Shown here: in pieces, positions 56,865 through 64,000 of the stretch | How positions within the stretch are numbered: position 1 is the stretch's first letter | How the letters are laid out: the number at the start of each line of letters is the position of its first letter | NCBI RefSeq assembly: GCF_014836715.1 | Contig: NZ_JACSQI010000007.1 | Span: 124,001-188,000 of the forward strand | Source: Escherichia whittamii | GTDB taxonomy: Bacteria > Pseudomonadota > Gammaproteobacteria > Enterobacterales > Enterobacteriaceae | Direction of reading: 5' to 3' | DNA: 64,000 bases | Notes under the pieces: model-generated | What the model was told of the DNA's origin: nothing | The model's database searches: none | Seen by the model: the letters and a program-made list of their open reading frames with translations, nothing else | Translations under genes and position numbers: made by a program

Positions 56865-58112
56865 ATGAAAACTGTAAAGATGTCTTTACTGGCTGTCGTT
56901 GTTGCTACTGCTGTATGTCCATCGGCCTTTGCGGGGGACACCATTGAGGCGGCAGCGACAGAACAGACCCAGACAGACCACGATGCGGCACAAGATACCG
57001 CCATCCAGAATGCGCAAACCACCGCGAACAAAGCAGTGACGACCGCCGATGAAGCACACCAGGCCATTACGTCAGCGCAAAACGATATTGACGCCAACAA
57101 AGCGGCTATTCATAAAAATACCAACAACATTACCGAACAAAATAACATTCTCAGAGCTCAACAAGAGCAAATTACCGACACACAAAAAACGGTTGCTGCT
57201 ACCGGTGATGTTCAGAACGCAGCACGTTATCAAAGCATGGTAAACGCCCGTCAGGAGGCTGCGGATAACGCACAGCAGCAACAAGCCGAAGCCCAACAAA
57301 CGCAGATTACCGAACAGCAAAAGCAAATCGAAGCCACACAAAAAACGGTCGCAGCAACCGGTGACGTTCAGACCGCAGCACGTTATCAAAGCATGGTTAA
57401 CGCCCGTCAGGAGGCTGCAGATAACGCACAGCAGCAACAAATCGAAGCCACACAAAAAACAGTTGCAGCTACCGGTGACGTTCAGACCGCCGCCCGTTAT
57501 CAGGGAATGGTCAACGCTAAACTGGCTGCGGAAAATGAAGCCAGCACGCGAGCTTCTGCGGAGCAAGGGCAAAAAATTGACGCTCTTTCTTCTACCATGA
57601 CGACGGTATCTCAAAGTGTTGCTACCGAGAACCACACAAAAGATCTGGAAGAAATTCATGGCGATATAACAAAAACCAACACTGCGGTAAGTAAGCTGGC
57701 GGCACAACAACAGATAGATAGCGTTCATTACGGTGAACAAATTCAAAACCTGGTGCAAGATTCCACCGATACGCATCAGCAGTTAAGCAACACGCAAAAA
57801 CGAGTAGCGGATAACAGCCAGCAAATTAATACGCTCAATAACCATTTCAGCTCACTGAAAAACGAAGTTGAAGACAACCGTAAAGATGCCAATGCAGGGA
57901 TCGCGTCAGCTATTGCCATTGCTTCACAGCCACAGGTGAAAACCGGTGATTTAATGATGGTGTCTGCGGGAGCGGGAACGTTTAATGGTGAATCGGCGGT
58001 ATCTGTCGGCACGTCTTTTAATGCCGGGGTCCACACGGTAATTAAAGCAGGCGTTTCTGCGGATACGCAATCTGATTTCGGTGCGGGTGTCGGCGTGGGA
58101 TATTCGTTTTAA
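56865..58112 (+). CDS. Trimeric autotransporter adhesin (YadA-like anchor)
   Basis: A 415-residue protein with Sec signal peptide (MKTVKMSLLAVVVATAVCPS to AFAG). The passenger is Gln/Ala/Thr-rich and strongly coiled-coil, with three copies of TQKTVAATGDVQ-AARYQ-MVNA starting at residues 106, 158 and 196 (periods 52 and 38). The last 55-60 residues form a YadA-type anchor (GDLMMVSAGAGTFNGE, SFNAGVHTVIKAGVS, ending GVGVGYSF with terminal Phe). No obvious globular head, so a short stalk-type adhesin, reminiscent of Saa/Eib-class proteins of E. coli; I cannot assign a name. Followed by a lipoprotein and a small membrane protein on the same strand. Confidence 0.8.
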   Translation: MKTVKMSLLAVVVATAVCPSAFAGDTIEAAATEQTQTDHDAAQDTAIQNAQTTANKAVTTADEAHQAITSAQNDIDANKAAIHKNTNNITEQNNILRAQQEQITDTQKTVAATGDVQNAARYQSMVNARQEAADNAQQQQAEAQQTQITEQQKQIEATQKTVAATGDVQTAARYQSMVNARQEAADNAQQQQIEATQKTVAATGDVQTAARYQGMVNAKLAAENEASTRASAEQGQKIDALSSTMTTVSQSVATENHTKDLEEIHGDITKTNTAVSKLAAQQQIDSVHYGEQIQNLVQDSTDTHQQLSNTQKRVADNSQQINTLNNHFSSLKNEVEDNRKDANAGIASAIAIASQPQVKTGDLMMVSAGAGTFNGESAVSVGTSFNAGVHTVIKAGVSADTQSDFGAGVGVGYSF

Positions 58113-58224
58113 GATCTCGCTGGATATTTTATAAATATCAATAATAACCATTAAATAAATTAGAGCAAGGACGTTTGCCTGTTTTCACTCCTTAATTATT
58201 TTCATACTCTATTTAAGGTTAACA

Positions 58225-58647
58225 ATGATGAATAGCTCCATTAAATCGTTTTCCCTGCTGGCTGTTATATTGCTGGCTGGCTGTAGCTCTCCCACTTCCC
58301 GCATCGCAGATTGCCAGGCGCAGGGTGTCAGCCATGACACCTGTTATCTCGCCGAACAGCAGCGTCAGGCGGCTATTTTAAGTGCATCCGAGGCGCAGGC
58401 ATTTAAAAATGCAGAAGCCGCACAACACGCCCAGGCGGCAAAGAAAGCCATTTATAAAGGATATGGCATGACCTTTAGAATGAGCAGTAAAAACTTTGCG
58501 TATCTCAATGATTCATTATGTGCGATAGATGAAGATAACGCCGATGCCACCGTTTATCAGTCTGGTCTGTATAACGTGATTGTTTATCACCACACAGGAA
58601 AAGTAGCATTAATGAAAGAAGGCCAGTTTGTGGGCTATTTAAAATGA
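58225..58647 (+). CDS. Lipoprotein downstream of the trimeric adhesin
   Basis: A 140-residue protein with lipobox LLAGC (Cys at about residue 20) after a short hydrophobic signal. The mature part starts SSPTSRIADCQAQG, has an Ala/Gln-rich helical stretch and a small C-terminal beta-rich domain (YNVIVYHHTGKVALMKEG). Two consecutive ATGs at 58225; AAGGTT upstream. By analogy with SadB beside SadA in Salmonella, it could help export or quality control of the adhesin; that is inference. Overlaps the next gene by 4 nt. Confidence 0.7.
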   Translation: MMNSSIKSFSLLAVILLAGCSSPTSRIADCQAQGVSHDTCYLAEQQRQAAILSASEAQAFKNAEAAQHAQAAKKAIYKGYGMTFRMSSKNFAYLNDSLCAIDEDNADATVYQSGLYNVIVYHHTGKVALMKEGQFVGYLK

Positions 58648-58850
58648 AGGATGAAAAGAAAATATCCCTGACGCATATTCTGATCATCGGTGCGTTTATT
58701 TTTGCCTTCTTGCAAGTAGTATTATTAGCCTCCCTGATTCACGCTGTAAATGTTAACAACGAAATCCAGGAGGGCTTATTTCAGTCAGGGCGCATTATGG
58801 TAGAAAGTTTGCAGCATATTCTTTCTGTGCAAACGGGGATTAACGGGTAA
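58644..58850 (+). CDS. Small single-helix membrane protein
   Basis: Sixty-eight residues with one TM helix (ILIIGAFIFAFLQVVLLASL, about 11-30) and a polar amphipathic C-terminal half. Starts at ATGA shared with the lipoprotein stop, so translated by coupling. Unknown function; probably works with the lipoprotein. Confidence 0.6.
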   Translation: MKDEKKISLTHILIIGAFIFAFLQVVLLASLIHAVNVNNEIQEGLFQSGRIMVESLQHILSVQTGING

Positions 58851-58938
58851 AAGCACCATTTCCATTTACAGAGCAATAGTCACCTGCGTAATTTTCTGGC
58901 ACAGTTCAGGGATCTGAATTTTCGGCTAAGGAGTGGCC

Positions 58939-60162
58939 ATGCTTTTCCCCTTTCGAAAACCTGCAGTACGCCTGTTGAAAAATACCGCTGCGGGCGTCAT
59001 TTTTTCGGTGAAGTCCGGGAAAGGATTTCTGCGTCAGTGTGTAGTTTACGATCCGCACCCTTACGGTCTTATCCGTTCGCTCTGCTGGCAGGATGTCCCA
59101 TTGATACGTTTCTGGTCCGAGGCTGGCTGCCCCACCTGCGCGGAATTTGTCTACAGCGGTTTTGCTGATGATGAACAGGGAGCCGCCCGTTTTTTGTCCG
59201 CCCTCGAAAACTGGAATCGCCCGTGGTCTGGCATGACGGACGCTTTTACCGCGCTGACGCCGCTGTTCTCATGCCTGGCTGATGGCTATTACCTGCTGGA
59301 AGATCGTGAACTTTACCCGACGGATGGCAACGGGCATTTCTTTTGGGCAGCAACGGACCATAGTTCCAGTAATCCGGCAACCGTTGCCGTCTGGGATCCT
59401 GAATATTGCTATTTCAGTGACACCGCCCCCTGTTTTCTTCTTCCCAGTCAGCCGCCATCACATTTTAATCCTGATCGTGCGACGTTTTATCGCGATAAGC
59501 CGGACGCCCGCGCTCTGGCCTGGTATCTCACTGACTCGTTCCTCTGCGTTCTGCTCGACGGACACCATAAAGCCACTGCCGCCGCACTGGAAGGGCGTCC
59601 ACTGAAAACACTGGTGATCAGCACGGCAGCCCGTTTTAATGATGAGCAGCAAACACTGGTATTTCCGGGCGGGGAATTTCTGCACAAAACAGAGCTGCAA
59701 TACCGCATACCAAAACTCACAGCGTGGAAAACATTACCGCCCAGCGCGTGGGAGAGTTTCGGCCCTGATAAGCACATCAGCCCATCCGAAACCTGGTCAA
59801 AAGAGTTGAAACAAAGTGTCAGTCGGTACCCTTCACTGGATCAAGCCTGGCAGATTGTTGAGGCCGGGAATTTGAGCGAAACTCGTATTAAGAGCATGAT
59901 CCAACAAGGTCTGGAGGGGGATGAAAAGGCTGATATTATTTTGCAGGCGCTATTTTACACACGCTCGCCACTCTTTATAGATTTCGCCCGATTCGTTATC
60001 AGCCATCCGGCATACGCCATTTATCGCCCCCTCACCTTCCGGTTGATGGCGCAAAACCGAACGCCGCAAGCAGATGCTTTTTTTCTGGATTTTGCCATTA
60101 ACGATGACGGCGAACGTCCGGAGCTGACGAAAATAATGGACGACTATTTCCGCAAGCCCTAA
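58939..60162 (+). CDS. Uncharacterised 407-residue protein with DGHHK (ParB/sulfiredoxin-like) motif
   Basis: I chose the ATG at 58939 because AAGGAG (58928-58933) sits five bases before it; an in-frame GTG at 58933 overlaps that site. No signal peptide or TM helix. A CxxC pair (GCPTCAEFV) near residue 67 and, around residue 212, LLDGHHKATAAALEGRP, which resembles the DGHHR loop of ParB/Srx-type nucleotide-binding domains. The C-terminal third is helical and repeat-like. It is the last gene of the adhesin cluster and ends tail-to-tail with cueR with no spacer. No function assigned. Confidence 0.7.
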   Translation: MLFPFRKPAVRLLKNTAAGVIFSVKSGKGFLRQCVVYDPHPYGLIRSLCWQDVPLIRFWSEAGCPTCAEFVYSGFADDEQGAARFLSALENWNRPWSGMTDAFTALTPLFSCLADGYYLLEDRELYPTDGNGHFFWAATDHSSSNPATVAVWDPEYCYFSDTAPCFLLPSQPPSHFNPDRATFYRDKPDARALAWYLTDSFLCVLLDGHHKATAAALEGRPLKTLVISTAARFNDEQQTLVFPGGEFLHKTELQYRIPKLTAWKTLPPSAWESFGPDKHISPSETWSKELKQSVSRYPSLDQAWQIVEAGNLSETRIKSMIQQGLEGDEKADIILQALFYTRSPLFIDFARFVISHPAYAIYRPLTFRLMAQNRTPQADAFFLDFAINDDGERPELTKIMDDYFRKP

Positions 60163-60570
60163 TCACCCCGCCCGATGATGACAGCAGCCGGAGAGATTTT
60201 CGATAATCGGGCAGTCTGCGCTGTCATCACCTGGGCAGGCATTCGCCAGCGCCAGCAGTTGGTCGCGCATGGATTGCAGTTCTTCGATATGTCGCTCGAT
60301 CTCCGCCACCTTCTCCAGCGTGCGCCGTTTCACATCGGCACTGTGTCGCTGCGGGTCGTTAAACAGATTAACCAGTTCGCCGCTCTCTTCCAGGTTAAAG
60401 CCCACCTGGCGCGCCTGGCGCAGTAAGGTCAGTTCGTTGAGATGCTGCTGCGTGTAGGTACGATAGCCATTTTCGCTGCGCATCGGCGGCGTCACCAGCC
60501 CCTTCTCTTCATAGAAGCGGATGGCTTTGCTGGTCAGGCCGGTAATTTTTGCTACATCGCTAATGTTCAT
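60163..60570 (-). CDS. cueR: CueR, copper-responsive MerR-family regulator
   Basis: Activates copA and cueO in response to Cu(I) and represses when apo. 135 residues, matching K-12. N-terminal MerR HTH ([20 protein letters not shown]), dimerisation helix, and C-terminal metal loop with C112 and C120 ([15 protein letters not shown]). Unlike K-12, its ATG overlaps the stop of a type I secretion adaptor gene by 4 nt, so read-through control by that operon is possible. Confidence 0.98.
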
Positions 60571-61742
60571 CGTTCGCGCAACGCCTCCTGTGCTTTGTTA
60601 AAAGGTTTCAACAGATAATCCAGCACGCTTTTTTTGCCAGTGCGGATATCGACCGTCGCAACCATACCCGGGAATATCGGAAACTGCTGTTTATGTTTAT
60701 TTTCCAGATGGTTGCTGAAAGTGCGAATGTACACCCGATAGTAATAAACATCGCGCCGCACTTCATCCTGAATAGTGTCCGGTGAGATCACCGCAACTTC
60801 TCCTGGTAAGCCACCGTAGATGGAGTAATCGTAGGCGGTTATTTTTACCAGCGATTTTTGCCCTGGATGGATAAACGCCACATCGCGCGGGGAGATTTTC
60901 GCCTCAATCAACAGTTGTTCGTCCAGCGGCACGATGGTCATCAGTTTACCACCAGGGGCGATGACGCCGCCAACCGTGGTGACGTCAATGTCCTGGACAA
61001 TGCCACGCACCGGCGCGGTAAAGTTAAGCCTGGTGAGGGAGTCTTCCCGCCCACGGATCACCGAACGCTGAGTTTCCACTTCCGCATTAGCTTTCGCTAA
61101 CTCTTCCCGCGCCTGAACGTAATATTGTGTGCGCACGTCGTTAAGTTTGTTTTCCAGTTCATTGGCCTGGCGTTGCAAACGCAGTACTTCCACACTGCTC
61201 GCCGCCCCTTGTTTCACCAGTGGCTGGGTCATCGCCAGTTCGCGATTGACCAGACTAATCCCCTGCGTCAGCCCGGTAGTGGCTTTGTTCAGCCCTTCGC
61301 GGCGAGTGTTATATAACGCCGTTTCCGACTCGATAAGTTCGGGGAATTTATTCAGTTCGTCAGGGAAGACCAGCGGTTTATTGCTCACTTCCGCCCGCAG
61401 CCGCGCCGAGGTTGCCAGCGCCGCGTACAGGCGCGACATCGCTTCCTGGACGTCAGATTCGGTTTTGGTGCGGTTTAACTGCGCCAGCGGCTGGCCCTGT
61501 TCGACAATATCGCCAACCTTCACGTCGAGATGATACAAAATCCCGCCTTCCAGCGACTGCACCACCTGCTCACGCCCGGAAGGTTCTACCGTGCCGCTGC
61601 CAGTAGTGACTTCATCAAGCTGGAAGTACCACGCCCAGCCGAGAAAACAGAGCAGCATGACGACGGTCACACGTACCGCCAGCGCCGAACGCGGCAGGCG
61701 GGGTTCAGTCAGGCCACGGTTATATTGCAGTTGTCCGTTCAT
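60567..61742 (-). CDS. HlyD-family type I secretion adaptor (membrane fusion protein)
   Basis: A 391-residue periplasmic adaptor: one N-terminal TM helix ([16 protein letters not shown], about 28-43), barrel-sandwich half ([30 protein letters not shown]), a long alpha-helical coiled coil, and C-terminal HlyD domain ([18 protein letters not shown], YPGxxA-type [15 protein letters not shown]). It links the ABC exporter encoded just upstream (overlap 4 nt) to a TolC-type channel not present in this window. Matches the type of system found with giant RTX/BapA/SiiE adhesins. Confidence 0.9.
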
Positions 61743-63901
61743 GCGGCAGACCCCTTATTCTTCTCCTGCAACACCACGCGTCGTGCCGTGGGTTCGCCCT
61801 GTTCACGCAAAATAGTCTCTTTCGCGCCGTCCATCACAATCCGCCCCTGATCCATCACGATTATCCTGTCCACCAGTTGCAGCATCGCCGTGCGGTGAGT
61901 GGCGATGACCAGCGTACGATGACCAATCCACTGTTTCAGTTGTTCGATTAAGTACGCTTCCGCCATTTCATCCAGCGAGGCGCTGGGTTCGTCGAGCAGA
62001 ACAATATTGGGTTGAGAGATGAGTAGCCGCGCCAGCAGCAGCGTTTGCCGCTGACCACCGGAAAGGCCAAATCCCCCTTCCTGAATCATGTAGTTGAGGC
62101 CGTTTTTCTGCTTCTGGACAAAAGGCAGCGCCCCGCTGAGGATTAACGCGCGTTCGATATCTTCATCGCTGGCCTCCGGCATCCCCATGGTGAGATTTTC
62201 CCGTAGCGAGCCGAAGAACAGCCGTCCGGTCTGGCTGAGTAGCCCCATGTCGCGGCGCAGATCCGCCGGATCAAGCTGCCCGATGCTGATGTTATCCAGC
62301 AGCACCTGACCTTGCTGCGCGATGCGCATTCCGGCGAGCATTTGCAGCAACGTCGATTTACCCGCGCCGTTGCGCCCAAGAATGGCGATTTTCTCACCGG
62401 CCTGAATATTGAGTTTACCGATTGCCACATCGGCAATCTTCTCTTCTTCGTCGTAATAAAACACCGCGTTGCTGAATTGATAATTGCCGTGCAGCACCGC
62501 TTTATGCACCAGTTTGCCGTGTTCCGGCTGATCCACCGGGCGCTTCATCAGTTCATCAAGGCCGTTACGCGCCACTATCGCCTGCTGCCAGCGCGAGAGC
62601 ACGCCGGAAATCTGCGACAGCGGCGCAATGGTGCGCGAAGCCAGGATCGTCGTCCCGACCAGCGCGCCGGTGGTCATGTCGCCGTTCATCACCATAAAAC
62701 AGCCCACCAACAGCACCACCACGTAGACGATGGATTGTACTTCCTGGGTCCAGGTGAGCAGCAGCCCGGTGAGAAAACGTTGCTTCATGCTGATGGAGGA
62801 CGCCACATCGTTGGTGTGATTCCACTGATTCTGGAAACGCTGTTCGGCGCGCAGCAGTTTAATGTCTTCAATCGACTGCACGGCTTCCACAAGCGTCGCG
62901 TTGCGTACCGCCGACTCGCGCATCCCTTCGTTCGCCAGCCGCGCCAGCGGGCGTTGCACCAGCAGGCCGGGGATCACCAGCAACGGCAGCGCCAGCAGGA
63001 CAACCAGCACCAGCCAGCCGCCAATCATCCACAGAATAAAGACAAACAGCAGGAAGAACGGCAGATCCGCCACCGCGCCAATGGTGGTGGAGGTGATCAG
63101 TTCGCGCACCGACTCCAGTTCGCGGATCTGCGAGATAAACGATCCGGTGGATTTCGATCGCACATTATTTTTCAGCCGTAACGCATGACCAAAAACGCGA
63201 TCCGAAATCCGTAAATCCGCCCGCTTGCCAATCATATCCGAGAGGTGCGTGCGCACCATGCGCATACAGAACTCAAACAGGATCGCCATCATCACCCCGG
63301 CGAACAGCACCCATAGCGTCGGGTAGGACTGCGCCGGAACGACGCGGTCGTAAACCTGCATCGAGAAAATCATCGCCGCCAGCGCCAGCACGTTCGCCAC
63401 CAGAGAGGCCAGCATAATGTCGCCATAGCGCCGCCAGTCTTTCAGCGAGAGATTCCAGAACCAGTTCGCCTGATACGGGCGAATATAGTCATCTACCCGC
63501 GCGTCAGGTATGGCACTGAGCGGTCGCAGCAGCGCCAGTTCGACGATTTTATCTTCAACATCCGCGACGTTAAGCGTGGTTTCCAGCCCTTCGTCACCAC
63601 TGAACTGAATACTGATATTGTCGTGGTTGTCGCGGCGGGTGATCACGCCAATTTGCTGATTATCAAAAACCGCAATCAGCGGCAGCCGCCAGGGGTTTAG
63701 CGAATCGGCGGAGAACTCCACCAGCCGCAGCCCCATCCCCAACTGCCGCGCCATATCGGTAAGTAACTCTTCCCGCTTGCTGTCACGCTCCCAGTTGACG
63801 GTTGCGCGCACATTCTCCTGAGAAAAATCGAGGCGATAATAACGCGCCACGGCGATCATCGCCTCCAGCCAGGCTTCCACGGACTGGGCATTTTTTTTCA
63901 T
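61739..63901 (-). CDS. Type I secretion ABC exporter with degenerate C39-like domain
   Basis: A 720-residue HlyB/LapB-type exporter. The N-terminal 130 residues have the C39 peptidase-like fold but no catalytic Cys, the usual state for exporters of RTX or adhesin substrates without a cleaved leader. Six TM helices follow, then the ATPase: Walker A GRNGAGKST (about 506-514), signature LSGGQRQ (about 611-617), Walker B IVLLDEPSASLDE (about 631-643), H-loop IATHR. Starts 3 nt after the stop of the upstream adhesin. Confidence 0.92.
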   Translation of the reverse strand: MKKNAQSVEAWLEAMIAVARYYRLDFSQENVRATVNWERDSKREELLTDMARQLGMGLRLVEFSADSLNPWRLPLIAVFDNQQIGVITRRDNHDNISIQFSGDEGLETTLNVADVEDKIVELALLRPLSAIPDARVDDYIRPYQANWFWNLSLKDWRRYGDIMLASLVANVLALAAMIFSMQVYDRVVPAQSYPTLWVLFAGVMMAILFEFCMRMVRTHLSDMIGKRADLRISDRVFGHALRLKNNVRSKSTGSFISQIRELESVRELITSTTIGAVADLPFFLLFVFILWMIGGWLVLVVLLALPLLVIPGLLVQRPLARLANEGMRESAVRNATLVEAVQSIEDIKLLRAEQRFQNQWNHTNDVASSISMKQRFLTGLLLTWTQEVQSIVYVVVLLVGCFMVMNGDMTTGALVGTTILASRTIAPLSQISGVLSRWQQAIVARNGLDELMKRPVDQPEHGKLVHKAVLHGNYQFSNAVFYYDEEEKIADVAIGKLNIQAGEKIAILGRNGAGKSTLLQMLAGMRIAQQGQVLLDNISIGQLDPADLRRDMGLLSQTGRLFFGSLRENLTMGMPEASDEDIERALILSGALPFVQKQKNGLNYMIQEGGFGLSGGQRQTLLLARLLISQPNIVLLDEPSASLDEMAEAYLIEQLKQWIGHRTLVIATHRTAMLQLVDRIIVMDQGRIVMDGAKETILREQGEPTARRVVLQEKNKGSAA

Positions 63902-63904
63902 TAT

Positions 63905-64000
63905 CTACACCACCATCAACTGATGATTCGCCAGTAAGGTGGCGAGGTCGGTATGCACGCCCGTCAGCGTGACCACGTTAGCTGTCGCAAAATTGCCGCC
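63905..64000 (-). CDS. C-terminal end of a large type I-secreted adhesin (partial)
   Basis: Thirty-one codons at the window edge read FATANVVTLTGVHTDLATLL then ANHQLMVV and TAG at 63905. A C-terminus of the form VVTL-GV-TDLA-LLANHQL is the uncleaved type I secretion signal of BapA/SiiE-like and RTX adhesins. Almost the whole gene lies outside the window. Its exporter follows immediately. Confidence 0.75.
   Translation of the reverse strand, partial: GGNFATANVVTLTGVHTDLATLLANHQLMVV

Noticed and set aside
56630..57100. Minus-strand 156-codon open frame over the adhesin promoter and 5' end
   Set aside because: It runs antisense to a well-supported gene, has an unlikely low-complexity N-terminus, and no ribosome-binding site; a shadow of the Ala/Thr-rich coding strand.
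57072..57776. Minus-strand 234-codon open frame rich in Leu/Cys (LLLLCVIRSLL repeats)
   Set aside because: It is the antisense of the Gln/Ala-rich adhesin repeats; its repeats mirror those of the real gene.
62312..63181. A 289-codon plus-strand frame rich in His/Gln/Arg within the ABC exporter
   Set aside because: Antisense to the exporter; its composition is typical of a shadow frame in high-GC coding DNA.

Overview
The window is chromosomal DNA of Escherichia coli, or a very close Escherichia. Most predicted proteins match E. coli K-12 products that I know, in length and nearly residue for residue (CueR, CusF, EmrE, TesA, QmcA), and they run in the K-12 gene order read in the reverse orientation. 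The interest lies where the K-12 order is broken. I see at least four accessory sites: the argU/DLP12 site, the rhsD site, the ybbJ-cueR interval and the stretch beyond cueR.

Layout. (1) 1-6774: copper/silver efflux, with partial cusA, then cusB, cusF and cusC on the minus strand and divergent cusRS, with a CusR box between. (2) 6924-13011: nfrB-nfrA-ybcH, the c-di-GMP-responsive exopolysaccharide/phage N4 receptor operon. (3) 13012-15448: a decayed strip with two minus-strand coding relics, an invasin-type C-terminal pseudogene with an in-frame stop, emrE, the C-terminal stub of a DLP12-type integrase, and tRNA-Arg argU. The sfm fimbrial operon, fimZ and most of the prophage are absent. (4) 15708-22341: housekeeping folD, ybcJ, ybcI, cysS, ppiB, lpxH, an extra small membrane protein, and purEK behind a PurR operator. 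(5) A triple BIME repeat, then 22661-42688: the complete allantoin/glyoxylate regulon. It holds oxamate transcarbamylase and carbamate kinase (allFGHK), allDCE, and gcl-hyi-glxR-ybbW-allB-ybbY-glxK, followed by allR, allA and allS. (6) 42757-43863 mnmH.

(7) 43915-47242: an AT-rich insertion at the K-12 rhsD position. It carries one gene fusing a type VI secretion Hcp tube domain to a DUF2235/Tle1-type lipase domain, followed by two tandem DUF2931 genes that look like a duplicated periplasmic immunity gene. (8) 47427-55937: core ybbP-ybbA, tesA, ybbO, cnoX (ybbN), fetAB, qmcA and ybbJ. (9) 56137-60162: a surface-adhesin cluster between ybbJ and cueR. It has a small putative HTH protein, a trimeric (YadA-type) autotransporter with internal repeats, a lipoprotein, a one-helix membrane protein and an unrecognised 407-residue protein. 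The promoter region carries a 35-bp palindrome and a cluster of AGAAAC motifs. (10) 60163-64000: cueR overlaps the end of a type I secretion operon (HlyD-like adaptor, ABC exporter, last 31 residues of a large RTX/BapA/SiiE-like protein). From memory this resembles the O-island 28 type insertion of O157:H7.

How they work together: the allantoin block takes allantoin to glyoxylate, carbamoyl phosphate and glycerate under AllR/AllS and possibly CRP. The cus and cueR genes handle copper. The accessory blocks all serve the cell surface or interbacterial contact: N4-receptor polysaccharide, trimeric adhesin, type I secreted adhesin, and an Hcp-delivered toxin with immunity.
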